Origin: Streptomyces sp. SN-593 | GTDB lineage: Bacteria > Actinomycetota > Actinomycetes > Streptomycetales > Streptomycetaceae | DNA: 64,000 bases | Direction: 5' to 3' | Assembly: GCF_016756395.1 (NCBI RefSeq) | Contig: NZ_AP018365.1 | Coordinates: forward strand, 1,805,501 to 1,869,500 | Shown here: positions 10,705 through 19,910 of the stretch, piece by piece | Layout of the letters: each line of letters starts with the position of its first letter | How positions within the stretch are numbered: the stretch's first letter is position 1 | Made by a program: the position numbers and the translations under genes | The notes under the pieces: generated by a model | The model's database searches: none | What the model saw: the letters and a program-made list of their open reading frames with translations, nothing else | Told to the model about the DNA's origin: nothing

Positions 10705-10883
10705 GTCCTACCCCTCCCCCGGGCGCCCCAGCGACCCGTGCACGTCTGCCCAACGGTTCGACCGTACGTGGCATTCCGGGTCGCCGCCAGCAAGGGAAGG
10801 CTGCCCTGACCTGCGGTTTCGCTGTACAGCTTCGGGGAGGGGGACCAACCGGGGGTGAGGGTCGGGGAACGTTCAGGTGACGG

Positions 10884-11924
10884 TCAGGAGGACGGCTCGG
10901 AGGTCGCTCCGGCCGGCGCGGCGCCCGCGTCGGCGGCCTCGGGCCCGTCGGCCGCCCTGGCCGCCCCGGACGTCGTCGACTCCCCGGCCGCTCCCGGCGC
11001 GTCGTCGTCGGCGTCGGCGTCCGCGCCGTCCGCGGACGCGGTGGCGTCACCGGCCGCGCCGGGCCCGGAGCCCTCCGCGGCGTCGCCGTCCGCAACGGCC
11101 GGCGCCTCGGCGCCGGGCTCGACCACGGCCTCCCGGCCGGGCCGCATCCGGGACGACAGCACCATGTAGACGACCGCGCAGAGGAAGACGATCATCGCCG
11201 TCCAGTCGTTGAGACGCAGTCCCAGGATGTGGTGGGCGTAGTCGGACCGCATGTGCTCGATCCAGCCGCGGCCCACGCAGTACGACGCCACGTAGAGCGC
11301 GAAGGCGCGGCCGTGGCCGAGCCGGAAGCGCCGGTCCGCCCAGATCACCACGAACCCGACGGCGATGCACCACAGGCACTCGTACAGGAACGTCGGCTGG
11401 TAGATGCCCGGCACCCGGTCGCCCGCGGTGCTGGTGATCTTCAGGCCCCACGGCAGGCTGGTGTGGTTGCCGTACAGCTCCTGGTTGAACCAGTTGCCCC
11501 ACCGGCCGACGGCCTGGGCGAAGGCGATGCCCGGAGCGATCGCGTCGGCGTAGGCGGGCAGCGCGATGCCGCGCCGGCGGCAGCCGATCCAGGCGCCCAG
11601 GGCGCCGAGCGCGATGGCGCCCCAGATGCCCAGACCGCCGTCCCACACCTTGAAGGCGTTCACCCAGTCGTTGCCGCCGGTGAAGTAGAGCTCGTAGTCG
11701 GTGATCACGTGGTACAGGCGGCCGCCGACCAGGCCGAACGGCACCGCCCACACCGCGATGTCCGCGACGGTCTCCCGCTTGCCGCCGCGGGCGATCCACC
11801 GCTTGTTGCCGAGCCAGACGGCCACGAAGACACCGATGATGATGCAGAACGCGTAGCCCCGCAGCGGGATCGGTCCGAGGTGGACGACGCCGCGCGACGG
11901 GCTGGGGATGTATGCGAGTTCCAT
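10884..11924 (-). CDS. lgt: Prolipoprotein diacylglyceryl transferase
   Basis: 346 aa multi-pass membrane enzyme that transfers diacylglycerol from phosphatidylglycerol to the lipobox cysteine of prelipoproteins, the first step of lipoprotein maturation. The signature GRWGNWFNQELYG lies near residue 140, and conserved segments GYAFCIIIGV, GLVGGRLYHVI and RGWIEHMRSD are present. About 80 C-terminal residues form an Ala/Asp/Glu-rich cytoplasmic tail, longer than in most bacteria but common in streptomycetes. The ATG at 11924 has no clear ribosome site. A -10-like TAGCGT lies 10 nt upstream, so the leader would be very short. The partner lspA is at 55426. Confidence 0.95.
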   Translation of the reverse strand: MELAYIPSPSRGVVHLGPIPLRGYAFCIIIGVFVAVWLGNKRWIARGGKRETVADIAVWAVPFGLVGGRLYHVITDYELYFTGGNDWVNAFKVWDGGLGIWGAIALGALGAWIGCRRRGIALPAYADAIAPGIAFAQAVGRWGNWFNQELYGNHTSLPWGLKITSTAGDRVPGIYQPTFLYECLWCIAVGFVVIWADRRFRLGHGRAFALYVASYCVGRGWIEHMRSDYAHHILGLRLNDWTAMIVFLCAVVYMVLSSRMRPGREAVVEPGAEAPAVADGDAAEGSGPGAAGDATASADGADADADDDAPGAAGESTTSGAARAADGPEAADAGAAPAGATSEPSS

Positions 11925-12020
11925 GGCAGTGCCGACGCTACCTTGCCGGGCGGGTGGTACGGCAACCCGCCCGGCTACGTCTGGATAACGTCCTCGCCCC
12001 TGGCCGGCGCCGCGCCGGGG

Positions 12021-12845
12021 TCAGGACGGGCCGGCCGTCGGGGTGACCTTCCCGGGCTTCTTGCCCTTGTTGGCGGCCTGGACCATCTGCTTGAGCGAGT
12101 CGGGGGTCAGCGCCGTGGAGCCGTAGATGTTCTTGCCGTTGAGCAGCACCGTCGGGGTGGAGCCGAAGCCGGCGGAGTCGAACGCCTCGTTCGACTTCTT
12201 CACCCACGCGTCGTGGGTGCCGTTGTCCACGCAGGCGGTGAAGGAGGCGTTCTTCAGGCCGGGCACCTTGGCCGCCAGCGTGAGCAGGTTCTTCTTGTCG
12301 CCGAACCGGTCGTCCTGCTCGTCGGGCTGGTTGTCGTAGAGCACGTCGTGGTACGGGCGGAACTTCCCCTCGTCCTGGGCGCAGGCAGCGGCGTTCCCGG
12401 CGTTCAGCGAGCCGTCGCCGCCGAGGTTGCCGTCGATGAGGGTGACCAGGTGGTACTCGGTGCGCAGCTCGCCGCTGTCCTCCAGGCCGTGGATCGTCGG
12501 CGTGAAGGTCTTCTCGAACTCGTCGCAGGCCGGGCAGCGGAAGTCCTCGTACACGGTCAGCGTGGACGGCGCGTCGGCCGCGCCGACCGGGATCACCAGG
12601 TCGTCCTTGCCGGCGGCGCCGCGCGGCGCGGTCACCGAGCCCGCGGAGTCGCCCGAGCCGGTCTTGGTGCCGCTGTCGCGGTCGGCCACCGCGATGGAGA
12701 TGCCGGCCGCCGCGGCCAGCACCACCACCACGGCTCCCGCCACCGTCAGGGTGCGCTTGCGCTTGGCCCTGGCCTTGTCCCGCTCGCGCTGTGCCTGTAG
12801 CGCCTGGCGTGCGCTGGTCTTTCCGTTCCGGTTCTTCTCGCTCAC
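12021..12845 (-). CDS. Membrane-anchored DsbA-like thioredoxin-fold protein (CPAC)
   Basis: 274 aa from a GTG at 12845; an ATG at 12863 adds six residues but has no ribosome site. The basic N-terminus is followed by one membrane segment near residues 31-54, placing the rest outside the cell. The thioredoxin-like domain has the active-site motif CPAC in FRCPACDEFEKTF, the long helical insertion of DsbA proteins, and the cis-proline loop (GSTPTVLLNG). It probably handles disulfides in secreted proteins. A paralogue with CPYC is at 50169. It lies between lgt and trpA on the same strand. Confidence 0.85.
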   Translation of the reverse strand: MSEKNRNGKTSARQALQAQRERDKARAKRKRTLTVAGAVVVVLAAAAGISIAVADRDSGTKTGSGDSAGSVTAPRGAAGKDDLVIPVGAADAPSTLTVYEDFRCPACDEFEKTFTPTIHGLEDSGELRTEYHLVTLIDGNLGGDGSLNAGNAAACAQDEGKFRPYHDVLYDNQPDEQDDRFGDKKNLLTLAAKVPGLKNASFTACVDNGTHDAWVKKSNEAFDSAGFGSTPTVLLNGKNIYGSTALTPDSLKQMVQAANKGKKPGKVTPTAGPS

Positions 12846-12956
12846 GCCGTTCCAACGCGCCACCGCCGCGCGCGGCTCGCGCCCCGGGGGTTTTTCGCCC
12901 GCCCGGGTGACGTTTCACCCCCGTGAGGGTGACGGAACCCTCCGGGGTGGGTGGGT

Positions 12957-13044
12957 GCGCGCTGTTCCCCGCGCCATCGAGGGTGCGCGGCGTCCGTCCG
13001 CGGAAGGAGCCGCGCACCTCCAGAGGGCGCGGGGAACGGCGCGC
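12957..13044. repeat. Dispersed long-arm hairpin element, probable trpA terminator
   Basis: Outer arms 12957-12975 and 13026-13044 match at 18 of 19 positions (core GTTCCCCGCGCC). Inner complementary segments (about 12979-12990 and 13009-13020) extend the hairpin. The same sequence recurs at 19771, 31215, 43726 and 56144. It lies just beyond the trpA stop and probably ends trp transcription. Confidence 0.7.
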
Positions 13045-13097
13045 GACCGTCCACCGGGTGGTGGTCCCGGAACCGACGGCACCGGCCCGCCCGGGGG

Positions 13098-13916
13098 TCA
13101 GGGCGCCCGGCGGACACCCTCCGCCAGGTCGGCGGCGAGGGACCGTACGGCGGCCAGGCCGTCGGACAGCTCCTCGTGGTCCAGCAGCCGCTGGACGAAG
13201 GCCGAGCCCACGATCACCCCGTCGGCGAAGGACGCCACTTCCGCGGCCTGCTGGGCGTTGGAGACGCCCAGCCCGACGCAGACCGGCAGCGCGGTCGTCG
13301 CCCGGGTGCGGGCGACCAGCCCGGCCGCCTGCTCCCCGACGCTCGCCCGGGTGCCGGTGACGCCCATGAGGGAGGCCGCGTAGACGAAGCCGCTGCCGGC
13401 CGCGGTGATCCGGGCCAGGCGCTCGTCGCGGCTGGAGGGGGCGACGACGAAGACGGTGGCGAGGCCGTGCGCCTGGGCCGCCTTCCGCCACACATCGGAC
13501 TCCTCCACGGGCAGGTCGGGCAGGATGCAGCCGGCCCCGCCGGCGTCGGCGAGGTCCGCGGCGAACCGCTCGGCGCCGTACCGGTCGACCGGGTTCCAGT
13601 ACGTCATCACCAGCACCGGCTTGCCGCTGGCCGCGTGCCCCTCGCGGACGGTGCGCAGCACGTCGGCGATGCGGACGTGGTTCTTGTTGAGCGCGATGTC
13701 GTCGGCGGTCTGGATGACCGGTCCGTCCAGCACCGGGTCGCTGTGCGGCAGCCCGACCTCGACGACGTCGGCGCCGCCCTCGAACGCCGCCTTGACCGCC
13801 TCGATGCCGCCGTCCACGGTCGGGAACCCGGCCGGCAGGTAGGCGACGAGCGCGGCCCGGTGCTCGGCGCGGGCGTCGGCGATGGTCTGTTCCAGAAGCG
13901 TGATGGTGCCGCTCAC
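13098..13916 (-). CDS. trpA: Tryptophan synthase alpha subunit
   Basis: 272 aa. It cleaves indole-3-glycerol phosphate and channels indole to TrpB. The GTG at 13916 overlaps the trpB stop in a 4-nt GTGA junction, which fixes the start. The catalytic Glu is in [18 protein letters not shown] and the catalytic Asp in the LPDLPVEE strand. The phosphate-binding loops [12 protein letters not shown] and GVIVGSAFV are near the C-terminus. It is the last gene of trpC-trpM-trpB-trpA. Confidence 0.97.
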   Translation of the reverse strand: MSGTITLLEQTIADARAEHRAALVAYLPAGFPTVDGGIEAVKAAFEGGADVVEVGLPHSDPVLDGPVIQTADDIALNKNHVRIADVLRTVREGHAASGKPVLVMTYWNPVDRYGAERFAADLADAGGAGCILPDLPVEESDVWRKAAQAHGLATVFVVAPSSRDERLARITAAGSGFVYAASLMGVTGTRASVGEQAAGLVARTRATTALPVCVGLGVSNAQQAAEVASFADGVIVGSAFVQRLLDHEELSDGLAAVRSLAADLAEGVRRAP

Positions 13917-15166
13917 TTCGCGTCCCCCTCGTCGTAGAGCCCGAAGTAGCGGGCGGCGGTGTCCATGTCCTTGTCGCCGCGGCCGGAGAGGTTGACCAGG
14001 ACCAGGCCCTCCGGTCCCAGCTCGCGGCCGATCTCCAGGGCGCCGGCGAGCGCGTGCGCGCTCTCGATCGCGGGGATGATGCCCTCGGTGCCGGACAGCA
14101 GCCGCAGCGCCTGCATCGCGGCGTCGTCGGTCACGGCGCGGTACTCGGCGCGACCGGTGTCCTTGAGGTAGGAGTGCTCCGGTCCCACGCCCGGGTAGTC
14201 CAGGCCGGCCGAGATCGAGTACGGCTCGGTGATCTGGCCCTCGTCGTCCTGGAGGACGTACGACCGGGAGCCGTGCAGGATGCCGGGCTCGCCGACGGTG
14301 AGGGTCGCCGCGTGCTCGCCGGTGGCCACGCCGTGCCCGGCCGGCTCGCAGCCGACCAGCCGCACGGAGGCGTCCGGCAGGAACGCGTGGAACAGGCCCA
14401 TCGCGTTGGAGCCGCCGCCGACGCAGGCTACCGCCACGTCCGGCAGCCGGCCGGCGCGCTCCAGCAGTTGGCGCCGGGCCTCCACGCCGATCACCCGGTG
14501 GAAGTCCCGGACGAGCGCGGGGAACGGGTGCGGGCCGGCCACGGTGCCGAACAGGTAGTGGGTGCGGTCGACGTTCGCGACCCAGTCGCGGAACGCCTCG
14601 TTGATCGCGTCCTTCAGCGTGCGGCTGCCGGACTTCACCGCGATCACCTCGGCGCCGAGCATCCGCATCCGCGCCACGTTCAGCGCCTGGCGCCGCGTGT
14701 CGACCTCGCCCATGTAGATCGTGCACTCCAGGCCGAACAGGGCGCAGGCGGTGGCCGTCGCCACGCCGTGCTGGCCCGCGCCGGTCTCCGCGATCACCCG
14801 GGTCTTGCCCATGCGCCTGGTGAGCAGCGTCTGGCCGAGCACGTTGTTGATCTTGTGCGAGCCGGTGTGGTTGAGGTCCTCCCGCTTGAGGAAGACCCGG
14901 GCGCCGCCGGCGTGCTCGGCGAAGCGCGGCACCTCCGTCAGGGCGCTGGGGCGGCCGGCGTAGTTGACCATCAGGTCGTTCAGTTCCGCGGCGAAGGCCG
15001 GGTCGGCCTTCGCCTTCTCGTACTCCGCGGCGACCTCGTCCACGGCGGCGACCAGCGCCTCCGGGATGAACTTGCCGCCGAAGGGGCCGAAGTAGCCGTC
15101 CGCGGAGGGCACGGAGCCCTCCGGGTCGGGCAGGAAGTAGGTGTGTTCGTCGGGCGTGTCGGACAT
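13913..15166 (-). CDS. trpB: Tryptophan synthase beta subunit
   Basis: 417 aa PLP enzyme joining indole and serine. The PLP lysine is in [14 protein letters not shown] near residue 101. The catalytic Glu is in [12 protein letters not shown], and the PLP phosphate loop is the glycine-rich [12 protein letters not shown]. The N-terminal [13 protein letters not shown] is the family landmark. The ATG at 15166 has AGGGGA about 6 nt upstream. Its stop overlaps the trpA start, giving coupled, equimolar production of the alpha2-beta2 complex. Confidence 0.97.
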   Translation of the reverse strand: MSDTPDEHTYFLPDPEGSVPSADGYFGPFGGKFIPEALVAAVDEVAAEYEKAKADPAFAAELNDLMVNYAGRPSALTEVPRFAEHAGGARVFLKREDLNHTGSHKINNVLGQTLLTRRMGKTRVIAETGAGQHGVATATACALFGLECTIYMGEVDTRRQALNVARMRMLGAEVIAVKSGSRTLKDAINEAFRDWVANVDRTHYLFGTVAGPHPFPALVRDFHRVIGVEARRQLLERAGRLPDVAVACVGGGSNAMGLFHAFLPDASVRLVGCEPAGHGVATGEHAATLTVGEPGILHGSRSYVLQDDEGQITEPYSISAGLDYPGVGPEHSYLKDTGRAEYRAVTDDAAMQALRLLSGTEGIIPAIESAHALAGALEIGRELGPEGLVLVNLSGRGDKDMDTAARYFGLYDEGDAK

Positions 15167-15218
15167 ACGTGTCCCCTGGGGGGTGGTGGGGTGGTCGGGC
15201 TGACGGCTGCTGCGCGGC

Positions 15219-15362
15219 TCAGCCGCGGCGCCATCGCCTCCCGTTCACCTGACCCGGCTCGCACCCGATCACGTAGCGCACGCGCCGCCCCAGCACCCGC
15301 CGTGCGGGGGCACGGCACCCACGGGGCTTGCACCCGGGTGCGAGACGTTGCGCGATGGCCAT
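15219..15362 (-). CDS. trpM: TrpM, small basic protein of the trp cluster
   Basis: A 47-codon frame running from the ATG at 15362 to the TGA at 15219. Its product is strongly basic and ends in [18 protein letters not shown], which I recognise as the conserved end of streptomycete TrpM, the small gene known between trpC and trpB. It sits exactly there, 69 nt after trpC and 52 nt before trpB. In S. coelicolor TrpM has been linked to the control of tryptophan and development rather than to catalysis. No strong ribosome site is visible before the ATG. Confidence 0.7.
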   Translation of the reverse strand: MAIAQRLAPGCKPRGCRAPARRVLGRRVRYVIGCEPGQVNGRRWRRG

Positions 15363-15431
15363 GCCCGGAAGTCTAGCGGGCCGCGCGGACCCTCCCGGGC
15401 GGGCGGGTCCGGCGGGCCGGCGGGGACGGGG

Positions 15432-16241
15432 TCAGTCGCGCCCGTGCCGCAGGGCGGGGTGCGCGCCGGCGGCGACCAGGTCGGCGACGGCCGTCCGCGG
15501 ATCGCGCCCCGTGACCAGCGACTCCCCCACCAGCACCGCGTCGGCGCCGTCGTGGGCGTAGGCGATGAGGTCGTGCGGCCCGCGTACCCCCGACTCCGCG
15601 ACCTTGACGATGTGGTCGGGGATCTCGGGCGCGACCCGCGCGAAGGTGTCGCGGTCGACCTCCAGCGTCTTCAGGTTGCGCGCGTTGACGCCGATGATCC
15701 GGGCTCCCGCGTCGACCGCCCGCACGACCTCCTCCTCGTCGTGGACCTCGACGAGCGGCGTGAGCCCGATGGACTCGGCCCGCTCGACGAGGGAGACGAG
15801 CGCGGGCTGGTCGAGCGCGGAGACGATCAGCAGGGCCAGGTCGGCGCCGTACGCGCGGGCCTCCCAGAGCTGGTAGGCGGTGACGATGAAGTCCTTGCGC
15901 AGCACCGCGGTGTCGACCTTGGCCCGGACCGCCTCCAGGTCCGCGAGCGACCCGCCGAAGCGCCGCTGCTCGGTGAGCACGCTGATCGCCGCGGCGCCGC
16001 CCGCCTCGTAGTCCGCCGCGAGGGCCGCCGGGTCCGCGATCGCGGCGAGCGCGCCCTTGGACGGGCTGGACCGCTTCACCTCGCAGATCACCTTGACGCC
16101 CTCGCCGCGCAGGGCGGCCACGCCGTCGCGGGCGTCGCGCGCCTTGGCCGCGCGCTCCTTGAGGTCGTCGAGGGAGACCCGGGCCTGTCGCTCGGCGAGG
16201 TCGGCTCGTACTCCGTCGATGATCTCGTCGAGCACACTCAC
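15432..16241 (-). CDS. trpC: Indole-3-glycerol phosphate synthase
   Basis: 269 aa TIM barrel that closes the indole ring from CdRP. The GTG at 16241 was chosen because it opens [15 protein letters not shown], the normal N-terminus, with GGAAGGGAAG about 10 nt upstream; the open frame extends 67 codons further without family similarity. Catalytic Lys residues are in [13 protein letters not shown] and in LRKDFIV. Catalytic Glu/Asn positions are in [15 protein letters not shown] and VAESGV. It begins the trpC-M-B-A run. Confidence 0.96.
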   Translation of the reverse strand: MSVLDEIIDGVRADLAERQARVSLDDLKERAAKARDARDGVAALRGEGVKVICEVKRSSPSKGALAAIADPAALAADYEAGGAAAISVLTEQRRFGGSLADLEAVRAKVDTAVLRKDFIVTAYQLWEARAYGADLALLIVSALDQPALVSLVERAESIGLTPLVEVHDEEEVVRAVDAGARIIGVNARNLKTLEVDRDTFARVAPEIPDHIVKVAESGVRGPHDLIAYAHDGADAVLVGESLVTGRDPRTAVADLVAAGAHPALRHGRD

Positions 16242-16401
16242 GCGAGAACTTCCCTTCCGGCCGGGTCGAACAGCGAAATGATCAAGCCAGTGGCGGTTGA
16301 CCGCCGGCACTCCGATGGTATCGGGCGGGGGGCGCACTACCCGAATCGCGCCGCCGGCGATCCCACCACCTGGACGAACGCGGTCGGAGCGGCTTCGCAG
16401 G

Positions 16402-16926
16402 TCACGGGGCGAGCGCCGCGCCGAAGGGCAGGTTCCGGACAACCGTGAAGACGAGTACGAGCCCGCCGGCCGCCCACCGCCACGCCGGCCGCACGGTCGG
16501 CTCGAAGGGCCTGCCGCGGACCGCGTGCACCACCCACAGCACCCAGACGACGGCGAAGACGGCGTACCCGGCGACGGCCACCGCGTTGCAGCCGAGCGCG
16601 GTGCGCAGATGGCCGTGCGCGAGGGCGTACGCGCCGCGCAGCCCGCCGCAGCCGGGGCAGTACACCCCGGTGTAGTAGAGCAGCGGGCAGGCCGGGTAGT
16701 GCCCGGGCGTGCGGGGATCGACGGTGCCGACGTAGGCGAACGCGGTCGCCACGCAGCCGAGCACGCCGAGCGGGACGGCGGCGCGGCGCAGGACGCCGGG
16801 GCCGGGACCGGGGCCGGGGTGCGGCGCGCCGGCGAGGTCCCCGGCGCCGCGGGGGGTGCCGGAGATCCCGGCGGTGGCGGCCGGGGCGCCGGGGGTCGTG
16901 GCGGTCTCGCGCGCGAGGTGGGTCAC
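16402..16926 (-). CDS. DUF2752 membrane protein
   Basis: 174 aa. A Pro/Gly-rich N-terminus of about 50 residues precedes three or four membrane segments. The DUF2752 signature [16 protein letters not shown] followed by [10 protein letters not shown] is clear; its cysteines are conserved in the family but have no known role. This gene is usually found between the TIGR02234/HGxxPAAW genes and trpC in streptomycetes, as here. The link with tryptophan is positional only. Confidence 0.85.
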   Translation of the reverse strand: MTHLARETATTPGAPAATAGISGTPRGAGDLAGAPHPGPGPGPGVLRRAAVPLGVLGCVATAFAYVGTVDPRTPGHYPACPLLYYTGVYCPGCGGLRGAYALAHGHLRTALGCNAVAVAGYAVFAVVWVLWVVHAVRGRPFEPTVRPAWRWAAGGLVLVFTVVRNLPFGAALAP

Positions 16927-17078
16927 GGCGCCGATTCTGCCCGCGGACGCACGAAGGCGCAGCCGCGCGGACCGGGGTCCGGGATGCTGCGCCTTACGGG
17001 GTACCGCGTACCGCCCCGGGGGAGCCGTCGGCCGGGCCCGGGAAGGGCGTTCGGCCGGTCGGGGCCCTGGGCGGCGGT

Positions 17079-17339
17079 TCAGACGCCCGCGTGGGCGCCG
17101 GACTGCTCGCCGGAGGTGCTGCCGCCGGTGCGCGCGATGGGCTCGTACGTCTGGCCGAGCCCCATCAGCTTCATGACCCCGCCGACGACGACGCCGACGG
17201 CGACGATCGCCATGCCGACCCAGAAACCGGGCGTGTTCGCCGCCACCATGAAGCCGCCGGCCACGCAGCAGCCGATGAACGCGATGATCACGCCGGTCCA
17301 GGCGGCGGGGGTGTGTCCGTGGCCGTGCTGTGCCGCCAT
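17079..17339 (-). CDS. HGxxPAAW family small membrane protein
   Basis: 86 aa. It opens MAAQHGHGHTPAAWTG, which contains the motif that names the family. Two hydrophobic segments follow (about residues 15-35 and 40-58), then a short cytoplasmic tail. The ATG at 17339 has GGGAG 7 nt upstream. It belongs to the conserved trp-associated membrane-protein run. Function unknown. Confidence 0.85.
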   Translation of the reverse strand: MAAQHGHGHTPAAWTGVIIAFIGCCVAGGFMVAANTPGFWVGMAIVAVGVVVGGVMKLMGLGQTYEPIARTGGSTSGEQSGAHAGV

Positions 17340-17469
17340 GAGTGCTCCCTGCTCAGTCGGGTCGGGCGTCCTGCGCCGCCCACTTCGCCCCCCATTGTTG
17401 CGCGTGCGGGACATGGGGCGCGCACCGGGGGGTTGTACGGCGCGGCCGGCCCGCCCCGGCGGGGGCACC

Positions 17470-18240
17470 CTAGGGGGCCGTGGGGTCCTCGCCGCGGTCG
17501 AGGGCCTTCCAGAGGTCCTCGGGGCGGTCGGGGTCGATGGCGGGCGGGGCCGCGGCGCGGCCGGTGGGGCGGTCGTAGCGGCTGGACATCGCCGGCCAGC
17601 GCGAGCCGTAGCGCAGGGCGGTGAGGCCGGCGATCAGGAGCAGCAGCCCGCCGGCGACGGAGACGTAGGGCCAGCCGGTGGTGCTGGTGTGCGCGGCGGT
17701 GGCGTGGGTGAGGCTGGTCGCGGTAGCGGCGGCCGCGTCCAGGGCGCCGTGGTCGCCGCGGCGGGCGAGCGCGGTGGCGGCGGCGCCGAGGCCGCTGAGC
17801 GCGAGCAGCGCGGCGACGGTGTAGCGGCCGATCCGGCGCACCGCGAAGATCGCCACCAGCGAGGCGAGCCCGACCAGCGCGAGGGCGCCGGGCAGCGCGG
17901 TCATCTGGCTGCCGCCCGCGTGCACCGGCATGGCGTGCCCGGCGGAGGAGGCGGTGCCGCGGGCCCAGGTCTTGCCCGCCGCCAGCAGCACCAGGCTCGC
18001 GCCGACGACGCCGCAGCCGAGCGCGACGGCCAGGGCCCGGTAGGCGGTGCGGCGCGCGGGGTCGGTGCGGCGCACCACGCCGGGCGCGGCGGGATCGTCG
18101 GGGACCGTGGGATCGCCGGACGCCGCGGGGCCGTCGGGCGCCGCGGGATCGCCGGACGCCGCGGGGTCCGGCCCGGGGGCCGGGGCGGGCGGTTCGGTGG
18201 ACGTCGCGGAGTGCTCAGGCGCGGCCGGTGACGTGTTCAC
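17470..18240 (-). CDS. TIGR02234 (Trp-region conserved) membrane protein
   Basis: 256 aa. A Pro/Ala/Asp-rich low-complexity N-terminus of about 55 residues precedes four membrane segments. The C-terminal RPEDLWKALDRGEDPT is the landmark of the TIGR02234 family, found next to trpE/trpC in actinobacteria. In most streptomycetes this gene directly follows trpE. Here trpE lies 9 kb away, beyond the S53 peptidase block. Function unknown. Confidence 0.85.
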   Translation of the reverse strand: MNTSPAAPEHSATSTEPPAPAPGPDPAASGDPAAPDGPAASGDPTVPDDPAAPGVVRRTDPARRTAYRALAVALGCGVVGASLVLLAAGKTWARGTASSAGHAMPVHAGGSQMTALPGALALVGLASLVAIFAVRRIGRYTVAALLALSGLGAAATALARRGDHGALDAAAATATSLTHATAAHTSTTGWPYVSVAGGLLLLIAGLTALRYGSRWPAMSSRYDRPTGRAAAPPAIDPDRPEDLWKALDRGEDPTAP

Positions 18241-18382
18241 CCCTCCACTATCCCCTGCCCGCGCGCCGCCTTTGCGGCGGGGGCCGGTCGGGGGCGCGGG
18301 GACGGGGGGATCACGCGTGGGTCATGCGGAGCCCGCGCGTCCGCTACGTGAAGGTAAAGCGGAGATCGCCGCGGGCTCCTTG

Positions 18383-18409
18383 TTGACGTGCGCGGGTCAC
18401 CCATAGCGT
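18383..18409 (+). promoter_or_regulatory. Candidate promoter of the S53 peptidase at 18496
   Basis: TTGACG (18383-18388) and TAGCGT (18404-18409) match the streptomycete vegetative -35 and -10 patterns, although the 15-nt spacing is short. Transcription would start near 18416, giving a leader of about 80 nt. Confidence 0.45.
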
Positions 18410-18495
18410 TCCGCACGTCCCAACGATCCCAGAACCGAACAGAAGCAACAGCTTTCCCACACTCCTCAGTTCCCCCCACCACAGGAGGAAGTCGG

Positions 18496-19737
18496 TTGCG
18501 CTTCACCCTCGGCAACTTCACATCCATATCCCTCCGTACCGGCCTCGCCCTCACCGCAGCGGCGGGGCTCGCCGCGTCCGGCCTCGCCCTCGCCTCCTCG
18601 GCCGAGGCGGCCCCGGCGGCGAACGGCCTGCGGACCGCCCACTCGTGCGCCGCCGCCACGAAGGCCGGCCAGATGGCCTGTCAGGCCGTCAAGGTCACCA
18701 GCGGGGCGAGCACGCTGGCACGCTCCAGCGGCGCCGTGGACCCGGCCGCGGCCCCCTCCGGCTTCGGTCCGGACGACCTGCACGCCGCCTACAACCTGCC
18801 CACCACCGGCGGGTCGGACGCGACCGTGGCGATCGTCGACGCCTACGACGACCCCAACGCCGAAGCGGACCTCGCCACGTACCGCTCCACCTACGGCCTG
18901 CCGGAGTGCAGCACCGACAACGGCTGCTTCAGCAAGGTCGGCCAGAGCGGCAGCGCCTCCTCGCTGCCGAGCGCCGACGCCGGCTGGGCCGAGGAGATCT
19001 CGCTCGACGTCGACATGGTCAGCGCGACCTGCCCGCAGTGCCACATCCTCCTGGTGGAGGCGGACAGCTCGTCCATGAGCGACCTGGGCGCCTCGGTGAA
19101 CACCGCGGTGTCGCTCGGCGCGAAGTACGTCTCCAACAGCTACGGCGGCGGCGAGTCCTCCTCCGACGCGTCCTACGACAGCTCGTACTTCGACCACCCG
19201 GGCGTGGCGATCACGGTCAGCGCGGGCGACTCCGGCTACGGCGTGGAGTACCCGGCCGGCTCGCAGTACGTCACCTCGGTCGGCGGCACCTCGCTGACCG
19301 CCGACTCCTCCGCCCGCGGGTGGAGCGAGTCCGCCTGGGACGGCTCCGGCTCGGGCTGCTCGGCCTATGACGCGAAGCCGAGCTGGCAGACGGACAGCGG
19401 CTGCGCGAAGCGCACCGTGGCCGACGTCTCGGCGGTGGCCGACCCGAGCACCGGCGTCGCGGTCAACGACACCTACGGCGGCGACGGCGGCTGGGAGGTC
19501 TTCGGCGGCACCAGCGTGTCCTCGCCGATCATCGCCTCGGTCTACGCGCTCGCCGGCACCCCGTCGTCCGGCTCCACGCCGGCGTCGTTCCCGTACGGCC
19601 ACACGTCGGACCTGAACGACGTGACCAGCGGGTCGAACGGCTCCTGCAGCACGTCCTACCTGTGCGGCGGCGCCAGCGGCTACGACGGCCCCACCGGCCT
19701 CGGCACCCCGAACGGCCTCGCGGCCTTCACCGGCTGA
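18496..19737 (+). CDS. Secreted S53-type serine peptidase
   Basis: 413 aa from a TTG at 18496, chosen because AGGAGG ends 7 nt upstream and a Sec signal peptide follows at once (two Arg/basic residues, hydrophobic residues about 17-33, then SSAEAAP). The start is thus rarer than ATG/GTG. The sedolisin catalytic residues are visible: Glu167 and Asp171 (ExxxD in EISLD), Asp245 in SAGDSGYG, and Ser340 in FGGTSVSSP. Asp residues near 375 and 397 fit the calcium site. Four Cys pairs suit an extracellular protein. The pro-region is short (about 50 residues). It is related to the larger peptidase at 23046. The regulator at 19911 lies downstream, past a hairpin. Confidence 0.88.
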   Translation: MRFTLGNFTSISLRTGLALTAAAGLAASGLALASSAEAAPAANGLRTAHSCAAATKAGQMACQAVKVTSGASTLARSSGAVDPAAAPSGFGPDDLHAAYNLPTTGGSDATVAIVDAYDDPNAEADLATYRSTYGLPECSTDNGCFSKVGQSGSASSLPSADAGWAEEISLDVDMVSATCPQCHILLVEADSSSMSDLGASVNTAVSLGAKYVSNSYGGGESSSDASYDSSYFDHPGVAITVSAGDSGYGVEYPAGSQYVTSVGGTSLTADSSARGWSESAWDGSGSGCSAYDAKPSWQTDSGCAKRTVADVSAVADPSTGVAVNDTYGGDGGWEVFGGTSVSSPIIASVYALAGTPSSGSTPASFPYGHTSDLNDVTSGSNGSCSTSYLCGGASGYDGPTGLGTPNGLAAFTG

Positions 19738-19770
19738 CACCGGACGGGCCCGCCAGGGCGGCACGGTGAT

Positions 19771-19817
19771 CGCGCGGTTCCCCGCACCCCGAAGGCACGG
19801 GTGCGGGGAACCGCGCG
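19771..19817 (+). terminator. Perfect 19-bp hairpin after the S53 peptidase
   Basis: Arms CGCGCGGTTCCCCGCACCC (19771-19789) and its exact complement (19799-19817) flank a 9-nt loop, 34 nt beyond the stop. It is a copy of the dispersed hairpin family seen at 12957 and 56144. It separates the peptidase from the LuxR gene. Confidence 0.75.
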
Positions 19818-19910
19818 TTCCGCCGCCCGGACAACCCCTGGCGTACCCGCAGGTCGCGGCGGAGAATTGGCCGGTCGGACGGGGGCGTCGGCTGGAGGGG
19901 TGGCTCGGGG

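Noticed and set aside
12909-12936. Small inverted repeat TCACCC/GGGTGA upstream of the DsbA-like gene as an operator.
   Set aside because: The arms are only 6 bp and such pairs are frequent by chance in this base composition.
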